From: Verrucomicrobiia bacterium
GTDB taxonomy: Bacteria; Verrucomicrobiota; Verrucomicrobiia; Verrucomicrobiales; Akkermansiaceae
Assembly (NCBI GenBank): GCA_947462875.1
Contig: CANHQJ010000017.1
Span: forward strand, 27,363-91,362
Reading direction: 5' to 3'
Length of the DNA: 64,000 nucleotides
The notes beneath the pieces are model-generated. The model did not search any database. It was given only the letters and a program-made list of their open reading frames with translations, and was not told the DNA's origin. Positions 42,805-51,647 of this stretch are shown piece after piece (the first letter of the stretch is position 1; every line of letters starts with the position of its first letter). The translations under genes were made by a program, and so were the position numbers.

Positions 42805-42900
42805 CCCGGTGACAGGCAGAGGAGAAGGCGGTCCGCTCTCGCCCTGCATCGGAGTCTTGGCATGCCACAGTCATACCTTTGCTCAGCGCGGTTTTTCCGT

Positions 42901-42929
42901 TCATGGAGTCAGGTAGTCCGGGGTTTCCA
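42901..42929. repeat. 29-bp direct repeat, left copy (relic of a DUF2235 gene end)
   Basis: Identical over 29 bases to 48331-48359. On the minus strand both copies encode ETPDYLTP and the stop. At the right-hand copy this is the true C-terminus of the DUF2235 gene; here the frame closes with TGA after only ~22 codons, so it is a fragment. The two copies bracket the giant TPR gene. The rest of 42805-43058 shows nothing recognisable. Confidence 0.85.
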
Positions 42930-43058
42930 GTATATCATCGATACGCGAGGTGATGATGTGCAACCGTCACACCATATGGGGAATGGAGATAGGATCCCCA
43001 CTGATATGCTGAGCTCCGTTCCGGTGCTCATGACATTCCCCGCACGGTCGTTTTTTCA

Positions 43059-46000
43059 TTACCGAGAATCATCCAGCAGGTAATGCAAGAGTAGGAAAAG
43101 AATGACTGACGTTATGATCCAAAAGGTCCGGTTGTATTTGATGAACTGCATGTGCAGCGGATGCTTGATGCCGCGGCACCAGGCGCTTCGGAGACGATTG
43201 GGTTTGCCGCGGAAATCCGGCACTTGCCGGGCGATGTATTGTTCTGCCGCAAGAATCATGCTGCGAACGTCCGGATAGACTTTTCCCGTGATGTCGTAGA
43301 GGGCGAGGCGGTATTCTTGCGCGGCTTTTTCGAGGTTGCCGGTGCAGAGGAGCATCGCGCGAACGAAGTGCAGATTTTTTTTGAGACTGCGGTGCAGGCG
43401 CTGTTCTTCCAAATTCGCGAGCAAGGCTTCCGCATCGCTGTTGCGGCCTTCGATGATATCCTGGAAAGCGATGTTGACGGCCATGCCGGGCATGAGCCTG
43501 CTGCCGGGGAAAAGCGCCATGGCCTTGCGGCGTGGGGCGTCCCCGGCACCGAATCCCGACGTCGCATCAAGGGCGAGCGCGACGTTGTTGTAGGTGACAT
43601 CGTTGGCATCATCGCGGCGGTCCCAATCTTTCAGCCATTCCGCGGCTTTGGCGTATTCCCGCATCTGTGTGTAGCTGTAGCCCATGGCGTTCCAGAGCGA
43701 TGGATCGCTTTGCAAATAGGAGGCGTGTTGTTTCACGATGGAATCGAGCAGGGAAAGTTGCTCGGGCCTATCGGTTGATTCGATCAGAGCGGTCCAGGCG
43801 GCGACCTTGGCATCCTCGTCAAGATTGAGCTGCTGCAATTGGCGGGCGCACTTGGCAGTTTCATACTTGGCCTGCATGAATTCGATCCATACAATGACGG
43901 GCGCCTCATGCAGCGGCTCTTTGCGGGACATGTAATGCGTGAGCCAGCGCGAAAAAACGGACTCGCGCTGGAGACCGGTGAGGCGATCGCGGAACCAGCG
44001 CAACTGCTGGGGGACGACGTCCTTTTGCTGAAGAAGCACGTCGATGAGGCGTATGGCATCCTCGATGCGATTCTGGTAAAGCAGCAAATCCATTTCATCA
44101 CAGACCGTGATAGCGCCGGGAGCGTAGTGCTGGAGGTGGATCAGCGTCTCTTTCGCCTCGGTGAAATTTTTCGCTTGCAGCTGTAGTTCAAAAAGCTGCC
44201 GGCATGCGTACGAATAGCTGGGATCGAGTTTCACCGCTTGCTGGAAGGAGAGCTTGGCGAGCGATTGCTGATTCAGCTCCATCAAGGCTCTGGCCAGATA
44301 GCCGTGGGCGATGGCATTGCGTGGATCCATGCGCACCCAGTGTTGTGAGAGGTCCTTGAGTTCCTTCCATTGCTCGCGCATATCCCGGCAGGAGGCGAGC
44401 ATGGAGATGTTCCAGAGGTAATCGGGCTCTTTTTCAAAAAGCCGTTCCATGCGCTCAATGGCCTCCACGGGCTTGCCACTTTTCAGCAATATCCAGCAGT
44501 AACGGCCTTCCATCTCGCGGCTGGGCGGCTTGCCGTCTATCGTTTCCTGGCAAATGGCGATGGCTTCCTCGTGTTTCCCCTGCGTGGTCAATGTGAAGGC
44601 TAACAAGTCGCGGAGGTCATGATTTTTCCCATTGATGGCGAGGCCGCGGCGGCAGTGCTCGATGATGTTTTCCCCACGACTCAACTGCGAGCATGTTTCC
44701 GCGGCCACGAGCCACCAGTCTGCGCGATGGCCTTGTTTCTGTGAGATGGTTTCCAAATCATCGAGGACACACTGCGTTTGATCGTGATCGACAGCGAGGG
44801 TGGCGTAACAGTCCCATGCCGCACGTGAGAGTGGCACGAGGGTGACGCATTTGCGCATGATCGCGAGTGCCTCGCCGTGCCGTTTGCGTTTGGCTAACAG
44901 GGAGGCAAGAGCTGTGTAGTTGTGCGATGTCAGCGGCTCCAGATCGATCATGCGGCGCAGCAAGTGTTCGGCTTTTTCATACTCACGCAGGCGCTCGTGG
45001 GCATCAGCTAGGCGTCGCGCGACGACATCCCATGAGGGCGAGAGATCGAGGGCTTTTTGCAAGGCGACGCACTCCTCCTGGTACGCGCCATTGAGGTGAT
45101 GAATGTCCGCCATTTCCGCCCAAGCACGCGGCATGAGAGGAAATGAGGTGGTCATGGTGTTGGCGCATTCGAGGGCTTCATCGGCGAGATTCATCGCCTG
45201 GCACTGGAGTTTGCGGGCGGCCCAGGTCTGCCAGAGATCAGGGCGTTGGCGGCAGAAGTCGCGCAATTGCTCCAGCAGTTCCAGCGGTGCGAGCACGGGA
45301 TAGGCGAGGGATTGGTATTCCATGACGATGTCGCCTTGGGAAACCTGCGCGCACATTTGTTGGTAAATGAAATCCAGGGCACCGCGCTGTTCCGCGACGC
45401 CGTTGCTGAGATGCACGAGCGATGTCGCAGCCCAGGTGTAGTCGATGTGAATGGTGATGGCATCGCGGAGTTTTTGAGCGGCTTTTTCCGACTCGCCGCA
45501 CTTGCGCAGGATGCTGGCAAGGACGCCATGGCTCTCGGGTTGATAGGGTGCTTTATCACAGGCCTCCTGCGCATCGGCGAGTGCGGCTTTGCCATCGCCG
45601 GTCCGCATGTGGAATTCCGCTCGTTCGCGCAGTGCCCAGACATAATCGGGATCCAGCTCGAGAATGTGATCGAGAGTTTGCTTGAGAGCAGGATCGTGCG
45701 TGAATGCCTGCCACTCGGCGTAAAGCCCCCACAATGCGGCGAGCGATGGCTGCTCCTGACAGGCTTTGTGGAGGAATTGCAACACATGATCGACGCCGTT
45801 TTCATCGGCCAGTAACGAAGCCAAGCTGTTGTAGCCCTTGAGCGATAGGGGCTGACGGGCGAGGTAGGTTTTCCAGCAGTCGATGGATTTTGTGCGTTGG
45901 CCGACGAAGTTGTAAGCGGCTGCCATTTCCTGCAGCCATTGGTATTCGGGCATCTTGTCGCGTGCGCGGCGAATCATGTTCAGGCCCTCTTCGCGCTCGG

Positions 46001-48158
46001 CTTCTCCCCAACGCATCATCAGGCTGCCGCATCGGCATAGCAGCAATCCATCGTCTGGGAGCTGTTTCAGTCCATCGTGAATCACGTTACGAGCTTCTTC
46101 CTGGCGGTTCAGGTTGTTATAGAAACCGGCGAGCGAGAGCCACGGACCGGAATCTTTCCGCCCGAATTGTTCCACCCGCTGGCGGAGGTGTTGCAGACCT
46201 TCTTCGGTTCGTCCGATGGCCTGGCATGATTCCACATACGAGCGCGCATACAATTCCGAGGCGGGAGAGAGGCAGGAGGCGATCTTGCGCAAGCGAGCGA
46301 CTTCCGTGAATTTCCGTTGTTTTTCACGGCATCGGGCGAGGCTTTCATAGACATGCGCCTGGGAGCGCTGCCGTCTCATGGCTTTGATAAGGAAACGTTC
46401 CGCCAGTGCGAGATCGCGTGCATCGGCGAGGAGAATCTCGCCATACTCTGAATCGAATACCGGATCGTGGGGGATTGTTTGGATGATGGTTTCCGCCAGC
46501 TTCCGTTGCTCGGAGTAGCGCTGCATGCGCTGTAGCACTGACATTTGCGTGAGAGCGTAGGAGTGATGCTCGGGGAACAAACGCAACAGGTGGTCCATGG
46601 CCGTCCATTGGCCCTGGAGATTTCCGAGATAGGCGTGATAGCGGTAAGAGGCATCCTGGAGAATGGGCGAATCGGCAGCCACCACGCGCATGAGCGCCAT
46701 CGCCGCTTGGGCCTTGATGCGGTCATTTTGATCAATCGCGATGGCGAGATCGTGCAGCGCATCAAAAGCGGCGGCATCAGGGAAATGAAGGTCCTGGAGC
46801 AGTGGCAGTTTCTCCTTCGGCACGAGTAGCATACCACGAGGTCCGAGCGGGTGATCTTCGAGAAGACCGCTCATCAGCATCTCGCCATAGTGCCGGTGGG
46901 TGGGATCGCGAAGGAGGATGAGATCGAGGCGCTGGTCATAGCCGATGCAGGCTTGCAGGTGGGCGCTGGTGACGGCAGTGGTGGTGAGTGTGAAAGGAAT
47001 ACCGCGATCAATCAGCGCGTATAGTATTTCACGAGTGACGCGGAATTCCCGTGTGATGAATCCTTGGGCCTCCGCCCAATCCCGTTCCTTGTGCCACGGT
47101 GTGCCATCGTAACAAATCGCCTCGGCAATTTCCAGGTGGTCCGCTTCATGACCCCAGAATGTCGCCAGCGATGCGAGCGTGGCCGGAGCGCAGGTCATGT
47201 TGTGCTGGCGGATGAAGGGCACATCCAGCTTGACGCGTTTCGGATCGGTGTGGGAGGAGGAGTCGAAATTATCTAACAGTTTTTTGTAGTAGCCGGATTT
47301 GATTTGGGAGGCGTGATGTTTGAATTGTTCCAAGTCGCCGTTGATGTAGGCGAAATCGGCGCGTCGGGCTGCGAACCATTCTTGATAGGCCTTGTTTTTC
47401 AGGGGCAACATCGGCTCGGCGATGTCGAGGCAGCGGCTGCATTCCGCGTGCTGGTCGCGCTCGCTGTAGTGGGTCAGCAATTGAGTGATGAACGAGGCGT
47501 TTTGCGTGGCATCGTGGGCCTTTTGGAGTGTCTCCATGGCCTCGTCGTCACGTCCCAGCAACAGGAGGATGCGCGACTGTTGCAGGACGGCAGGCCGATA
47601 GTTGGGACGAATTTCGCTGGCGCGCTTGGCGGCTTCCAGTGCTTCTTCGTAGCGGTCTTCCAGATCCAGCACCGAGGATTTCTCCACATGCAACCAGGAG
47701 AGGTTCTCCCCCAGTGCAAATGCTTCTTCCAGCAGACGATGTGCGGTTTCAAAGTCGCGCAGCAAGGCATACACCCAGGAAAGGAAGCCTAGCAAATTCG
47801 ATCGGTCCTTCGCGCTGATGGAGGATTGTTTGCGATCCAGGCGCTGCTCGATTTCGGCGATCAGTTCGTAGTGTGATTTGTAGGCGATGCGACCAAAGAG
47901 CGCGAGAAAGTAGTAGTGATCGTTTTCGCGATCGGCGCGCCAGTTCAACCAGTCGAGCACGCGGCCCATACGAATGTCACCCAGGCCATCGCAGAGGGTG
48001 GATGCGACCTTGCGTGCCCTGCCCTGCGGCCAATTTTTTAATGGAAGGGCTACCTTGTTGGCATCGGCATAGGCATCGAGCAAGTGATTGCTGCGAATCA
48101 TTTCCTCGATACGTTCGAGCAGTTCATCGGTCGGCTGCTCTAGCAAGATTGTGTTCAT
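43059..48158 (-). CDS. Giant TPR protein with embedded C39-like cysteine-peptidase domain and C-terminal anchor
   Basis: 1,699 residues from ATG 48158 (MNTILLEQPTDELLERIEEM). Residues 1-300 and ~460-1650 are tetratricopeptide repeats (for example GLKQLPDDGLLLCRCGSLMM, ALDLSPSWDVVARRLADAHE). Between them, ~305-455, lies a C39-like papain-fold domain: FIRQHNMTCAPATLASLATF carries the glutamine and catalytic cysteine (~320), TSAHLQACIGYDQ the histidine, and LLRDPTH the aspartate; the triad looks intact. The C-terminus has one transmembrane helix (WIITSVILFLLLHYLL), so the bulk is anchored by its tail. The role may be peptide processing or a scaffold. It follows the DUF2235 gene on the same strand and is bracketed by 29-bp direct repeats. 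Confidence 0.88.
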   Translation of the reverse strand: MNTILLEQPTDELLERIEEMIRSNHLLDAYADANKVALPLKNWPQGRARKVASTLCDGLGDIRMGRVLDWLNWRADRENDHYYFLALFGRIAYKSHYELIAEIEQRLDRKQSSISAKDRSNLLGFLSWVYALLRDFETAHRLLEEAFALGENLSWLHVEKSSVLDLEDRYEEALEAAKRASEIRPNYRPAVLQQSRILLLLGRDDEAMETLQKAHDATQNASFITQLLTHYSERDQHAECSRCLDIAEPMLPLKNKAYQEWFAARRADFAYINGDLEQFKHHASQIKSGYYKKLLDNFDSSSHTDPKRVKLDVPFIRQHNMTCAPATLASLATFWGHEADHLEIAEAICYDGTPWHKERDWAEAQGFITREFRVTREILYALIDRGIPFTLTTTAVTSAHLQACIGYDQRLDLILLRDPTHRHYGEMLMSGLLEDHPLGPRGMLLVPKEKLPLLQDLHFPDAAAFDALHDLAIAIDQNDRIKAQAAMALMRVVAADSPILQDASYRYHAYLGNLQGQWTAMDHLLRLFPEHHSYALTQMSVLQRMQRYSEQRKLAETIIQTIPHDPVFDSEYGEILLADARDLALAERFLIKAMRRQRSQAHVYESLARCREKQRKFTEVARLRKIASCLSPASELYARSYVESCQAIGRTEEGLQHLRQRVEQFGRKDSGPWLSLAGFYNNLNRQEEARNVIHDGLKQLPDDGLLLCRCGSLMMRWGEAEREEGLNMIRRARDKMPEYQWLQEMAAAYNFVGQRTKSIDCWKTYLARQPLSLKGYNSLASLLADENGVDHVLQFLHKACQEQPSLAALWGLYAEWQAFTHDPALKQTLDHILELDPDYVWALRERAEFHMRTGDGKAALADAQEACDKAPYQPESHGVLASILRKCGESEKAAQKLRDAITIHIDYTWAATSLVHLSNGVAEQRGALDFIYQQMCAQVSQGDIVMEYQSLAYPVLAPLELLEQLRDFCRQRPDLWQTWAARKLQCQAMNLADEALECANTMTTSFPLMPRAWAEMADIHHLNGAYQEECVALQKALDLSPSWDVVARRLADAHERLREYEKAEHLLRRMIDLEPLTSHNYTALASLLAKRKRHGEALAIMRKCVTLVPLSRAAWDCYATLAVDHDQTQCVLDDLETISQKQGHRADWWLVAAETCSQLSRGENIIEHCRRGLAINGKNHDLRDLLAFTLTTQGKHEEAIAICQETIDGKPPSREMEGRYCWILLKSGKPVEAIERMERLFEKEPDYLWNISMLASCRDMREQWKELKDLSQHWVRMDPRNAIAHGYLARALMELNQQSLAKLSFQQAVKLDPSYSYACRQLFELQLQAKNFTEAKETLIHLQHYAPGAITVCDEMDLLLYQNRIEDAIRLIDVLLQQKDVVPQQLRWFRDRLTGLQRESVFSRWLTHYMSRKEPLHEAPVIVWIEFMQAKYETAKCARQLQQLNLDEDAKVAAWTALIESTDRPEQLSLLDSIVKQHASYLQSDPSLWNAMGYSYTQMREYAKAAEWLKDWDRRDDANDVTYNNVALALDATSGFGAGDAPRRKAMALFPGSRLMPGMAVNIAFQDIIEGRNSDAEALLANLEEQRLHRSLKKNLHFVRAMLLCTGNLEKAAQEYRLALYDITGKVYPDVRSMILAAEQYIARQVPDFRGKPNRLRSAWCRGIKHPLHMQFIKYNRTFWIITSVILFLLLHYLLDDSR

Positions 48159-48330
48159 CTTCCCGCATGCAAGCAAGCGGGTTCCTGTGCGCCAAGAAAA
48201 AAGGTGTGGGATGGCAAAAATTCGCGGGATGTATGTACGGAGAGCCCAGGCTTGGTGCGGTATGTCACATTCGCCAGCGGGCGGGTTACCAACTATGCGG
48301 ACCATTCATATTTACCGGTGCCATGAATGC

Positions 48331-48359
48331 TCATGGAGTCAGGTAGTCCGGGGTTTCCA
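48331..48359. repeat. 29-bp direct repeat, right copy
   Basis: Forms the last codons and stop of the DUF2235 gene on the minus strand (ETPDYLTP). Same sequence and orientation as 42901-42929, 5,430 bp away. Flanking bases differ immediately outside the 29 bp on both sides. Confidence 0.85.
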
Positions 48360-49455
48360 CCACGTGGTTTTGGGGAAGAAATGCAGCGGATTTGGGAAAT
48401 GGTCTTCCATCACTGAATCGAGCCGCAGGTGTGTAGGGTGAGTCCTTGGAGTATGCCATCCGTTCAAAGACCGTGGAGTGAAATCGCTGGTGTGGAAGGA
48501 TGGTACGGTTGCTGCTTCCTACGACCAAAGGTTGCAATGGTCCTAACCATCGCAAAAACTCCTTGTGCGAATGGCGCGCAGTGCCCATCGCGTTTTCCCG
48601 ATACCAGCCCTCGATGTATTGCTTGTCGGTGGGCAGGCCTGCGCCGACGGCCATCCATACCATCCATGCCAGTGCGATATTCGACAGTTCCTTGTTGGCG
48701 TAGCCTCCGCCTACATTGGAATGTACGCCCAGAAACCACATTTCATCCACCACCGTACGCGTGTCGTTGTTTTTCCAGAACTCCGGTTGGAAACTGCTGC
48801 GCCTTTCATCCAAGGCGAGCGCGTGGGCCACTTTTTTGACATTGCCGGGGGAAATCTTGTGCCAGCGAGCAATCGGTGCTCCGAATGCCAGCGCGCCGAC
48901 AGTGTCCCATGCCCCCAAAAAGTTCACGTCAACGCGCCTATGACCTGATGGCAGGGGTTGGTGTTGCGTTTGCTGCCGATAGCGTTCATAGAGTGCGTTC
49001 AATTCGATGGCATCAAGACGCCGAGGCGACGAGGGCAAGCCCACGCAGTCGATAAAACCAGCGAGGCTGCGGGCTGCGAAAGCTCCACGGCTGAAGCCAA
49101 AGAGGAAGAGCTGATCGTTATGCTCATGGTGTTCAGCCAAAAAATCATAGGCTTCCATGATGCGTTCCGAGGTGCCGGTTCCGGTGGCGCCATTCCACGC
49201 TTGGGCCAAGCGACCTCCGGAGCTGCCAACCCCTGTTAGATAGAGCGCCAATCCGGAATTTCCGGAAAGATCACCCACCAATGGCGTCGGGCATCCCACG
49301 GGAATCTGCATATTCTCATGGGTGATTTTCGTGAGAAATCGGAAGATGCGCAATACGTTGGTCTCACTTTCCGTGACAATCTTTTCGCCGGGGTCGGCGT
49401 CCGTTTGGCCAGGAAGATTCCAGGTTCCATCGATGCAGACGACATTCGTTTTCAT
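48331..49455 (-). CDS. DUF2235-family alpha/beta-hydrolase
   Basis: 374 residues. DUF2235 is the Tle1-like phospholipase/hydrolase family. Features: VVCIDGTWN at the start; nucleophile elbow LFGFSRGAFAAR (Ser122); aspartate in FLGAWDTVGAL (D184); and histidine in WFLGVHSNVGGGYA (H245), all in the family order. No signal peptide is visible. Members include type VI secretion phospholipase effectors and many stand-alone proteins; no VgrG or Hcp is nearby, so a secretion role is unsupported here. Its last 29 bp are duplicated beyond the TPR gene, which follows 172 bp downstream on the same strand. Confidence 0.9.
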   Translation of the reverse strand: MKTNVVCIDGTWNLPGQTDADPGEKIVTESETNVLRIFRFLTKITHENMQIPVGCPTPLVGDLSGNSGLALYLTGVGSSGGRLAQAWNGATGTGTSERIMEAYDFLAEHHEHNDQLFLFGFSRGAFAARSLAGFIDCVGLPSSPRRLDAIELNALYERYRQQTQHQPLPSGHRRVDVNFLGAWDTVGALAFGAPIARWHKISPGNVKKVAHALALDERRSSFQPEFWKNNDTRTVVDEMWFLGVHSNVGGGYANKELSNIALAWMVWMAVGAGLPTDKQYIEGWYRENAMGTARHSHKEFLRWLGPLQPLVVGSSNRTILPHQRFHSTVFERMAYSKDSPYTPAARFSDGRPFPKSAAFLPQNHVVETPDYLTP

Positions 49456-49584
49456 AGGAGGAATGCGGGTGTGTTGTGGTGGAGCAGGCCTCGATACACA
49501 GTGAATGAACGACGAGGCTTCATTCTGATTCCTGACACAGCGTGCCCCGCTTTGGCAAGAAAATTGCGTGCGGTCCGTGCGCGT

Positions 49585-50322
49585 TCATTTCCGCTGCCAG
49601 CAGGTCAGCAGGGACTGGGACCACTGGAATTTGCGGGACGTCTCGCGGATGAGGAGCGGCTCATGGCACTGATGCACTAACGTGAAATGGTGCGATAGCA
49701 GTCCGCGGAGCCACGAAAAGGTATCACCCTGCGGCCAAGCGCTGGGTGGGGTGAATTCTTCCAGCCAGGTGCAGGGGGTGGCGAGTATCAATTCACCACC
49801 GGGACGGACCAGAGCAGGCAGGCGCTCGATGAGTGCCAGCGGGCGCGGCAGGCGGCAAATGAGGTTCGCCGCATGGACGCGATCGAAACTGCCGAGGTCG
49901 CCGCGCAGATCCATGGCATCGCCTTGCTCGAACGTGCAGCGCTCTCTTTTTCCGTGAGCTTGTGCTGTCAGGTCAACGTAAAGCCCGCCCTCGTCATGCC
50001 GCCGATAGCCGAGCGCATTTCCCTGCCGGAGTTCTTGCGCGGCACGGATGAAAGCGTGCGAGTAATCGATGCCGATGACGCTCTCGCAGGTTTCCGCCAT
50101 CGCAAATGCGGAGCCCCCCACGGCACAGCCGAGATCCAGACCGCGTGCGACAGGATAGTCAGAAAAGTATCCGACGGTGCGCCGCGTGAATCCCAGTGCC
50201 TCGCGCATGGCGGGGGGGTAGGGGATTTCGGCACCGGCGAATACTTCTGACTCACCGCCGTAGTGAAACAACAGATATTCGTCGAGCAGACGCGGGGACT
50301 CGTAGATGTTAGACCCGGCCAC
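49585..50322 (-). CDS. Putative 4-mercaptohistidine N1-methyltransferase (OvoA C-terminal type)
   Basis: 245 residues. A class I SAM methyltransferase (GLDLGCAVGGSAF, residues 61-73) with the peculiar landmarks of the OvoA C-terminal family: an N-terminal NIYESPRLLDEYLLFHYG, HAANLICRLPRPLALIERLP, TWLEEFTPPSAWP and a closing LLIRETSRKFQWSQS. In ovothiol synthesis this domain methylates the imidazole nitrogen of 4-/5-mercaptohistidine; it is normally fused to or next to the sulfoxide-synthase half. Here it stands alone with no OvoA N-terminal domain or OvoB in the window. It starts with GTG only 5 bp after the M29-like gene, so is translationally coupled to it. The family is confident, the product less so. 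Confidence 0.8.
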   Translation of the reverse strand: MAGSNIYESPRLLDEYLLFHYGGESEVFAGAEIPYPPAMREALGFTRRTVGYFSDYPVARGLDLGCAVGGSAFAMAETCESVIGIDYSHAFIRAAQELRQGNALGYRRHDEGGLYVDLTAQAHGKRERCTFEQGDAMDLRGDLGSFDRVHAANLICRLPRPLALIERLPALVRPGGELILATPCTWLEEFTPPSAWPQGDTFSWLRGLLSHHFTLVHQCHEPLLIRETSRKFQWSQSLLTCWQRK

Positions 50323-50327
50323 GTGTC

Positions 50328-51536
50328 TCAGAATGCCGTCAGCGCATCCATGATGTAGCGGCTGGGGCGGAAGTTTTCGATGATGATTTCCTCCTGGTCG
50401 CCACGTTTCATGCGCACTTCGCTGATGTTGAAGTTCGGCGTTTTGTGCGGGGCGAAGAGGATGTCGTCGTGGGTGGAGTTCTCGTGTTTTTTGAACATCG
50501 AGGGCATGATGTCACCACCGAGATGGTCATCGCGACCGGTGGCAAGGTGGCAGGTGCCGAGCACTTTTTCGTCCTGGATATCGGCACCGGATACGGGCAG
50601 GACCTGCGTGCCGAAGCCGAGCTCGCCGAGCGTGCCGGTCATCGGGTCATCGATCAGGCGGGCGTTGTGCGCGTCGATCGTGGCCTGATTGCCGGCGATG
50701 AGGGTGGAGCGGATGATGCAGCGGTTTTCCACATCGAGCACGCCGAGAGTGCCGTCCTCGTATTTCATCGGGAACTGGCCGCGCGCATCGGCGGGGACGA
50801 AATAGACTTCTCCTGCGGGCAGGTTCGCGATGTCCGGGGTGAGCCCGTTGCAGAGGCCGTGGGATTTTTGCGCCTCCTGACCATCAAGGCCGAGCCATGC
50901 GGTGAGAATGCGGCCGTCTTCGAGGGCGAAGTCGATTTCGATGGAATCGGCACCCGTCATGGCGAGGCGGATTTTTTCGGCATCGCGCGAGACCTCATGG
51001 TAATCGACGGCCAATCCCGAGGAAAGGATGATATCGTTGACCCCGTGCAAGGTGGCACCGCGGAAGCCGAACTGCTTCGCCTTGGCGGTGAGCGGTGCGG
51101 TGGCGGAGTAGGTGGAGATGCAGAGAATCAGATCGTAGTTCGGATAGATGTCGCGATCGAAAGAGAGCTGCTTGCCGCTGGCATCCCAGACCTCATCGGC
51201 GAGATCGAGGTTCGAGCCATAGGTCATGCGATAGGCGAACATTTCCCCGCCGTGCATGCCGAGCTCCGCCATCACTCCGTTTTGCAAGCCTTGATGGAAA
51301 TGCTGATGGGCGCGCTTCTGAATCGGGAAACCGTCCTCCTGAAGGAAGCGGAAATTTGCCATCATCGGCTGGGGATCCGCGAAATCGACGAGGATGCAGA
51401 TCTTGCAACCGGCGGTGGGCGTGAACACGGTATCTAACAGCCGCCGAAGATCGAAGGCAGGAAAGGTACGGTTTTCAGGGCGGAGCAGAATTTCCTCGTG
51501 CAGGTAATCGGGAAGTGTCGGGCAAATGGCGGACAT
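50328..51536 (-). CDS. M29-like aminopeptidase/thermophilic metalloprotease-type protein
   Basis: 402 residues from ATG 51536 (MSAICPTLPDYLHEEILLRP). The C-terminal half has the M29 pattern: NLPAGEVYFVPADARG, ELGFGTQVLPVSGADIQDEK, VLGTCHLATGRDDHLGGDI, and a histidine further on, which supply candidate metal ligands (Glu of PAGEV, Glu of DEK, His of TCHLA). The N-terminal half is a Rossmann-like domain (ICILVDFADPQPMMANFRFL). M29 enzymes release N-terminal residues using two metals. The coupling to an OvoA-type methyltransferase is unusual and suggests a role in thiol-histidine metabolism (inference). Cytosolic. Confidence 0.72.
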   Translation of the reverse strand: MSAICPTLPDYLHEEILLRPENRTFPAFDLRRLLDTVFTPTAGCKICILVDFADPQPMMANFRFLQEDGFPIQKRAHQHFHQGLQNGVMAELGMHGGEMFAYRMTYGSNLDLADEVWDASGKQLSFDRDIYPNYDLILCISTYSATAPLTAKAKQFGFRGATLHGVNDIILSSGLAVDYHEVSRDAEKIRLAMTGADSIEIDFALEDGRILTAWLGLDGQEAQKSHGLCNGLTPDIANLPAGEVYFVPADARGQFPMKYEDGTLGVLDVENRCIIRSTLIAGNQATIDAHNARLIDDPMTGTLGELGFGTQVLPVSGADIQDEKVLGTCHLATGRDDHLGGDIMPSMFKKHENSTHDDILFAPHKTPNFNISEVRMKRGDQEEIIIENFRPSRYIMDALTAF

Positions 51537-51647
51537 GTGGCAAAGTAGCAATGAGTCACGGGGGCGCAAGGGTCATGACGGAATTTTTTGGAAATTTTCT
51601 GATGTGGTGGCAATAAGGCTAACGGATCCCCGTCTGTGGGATGTTGT

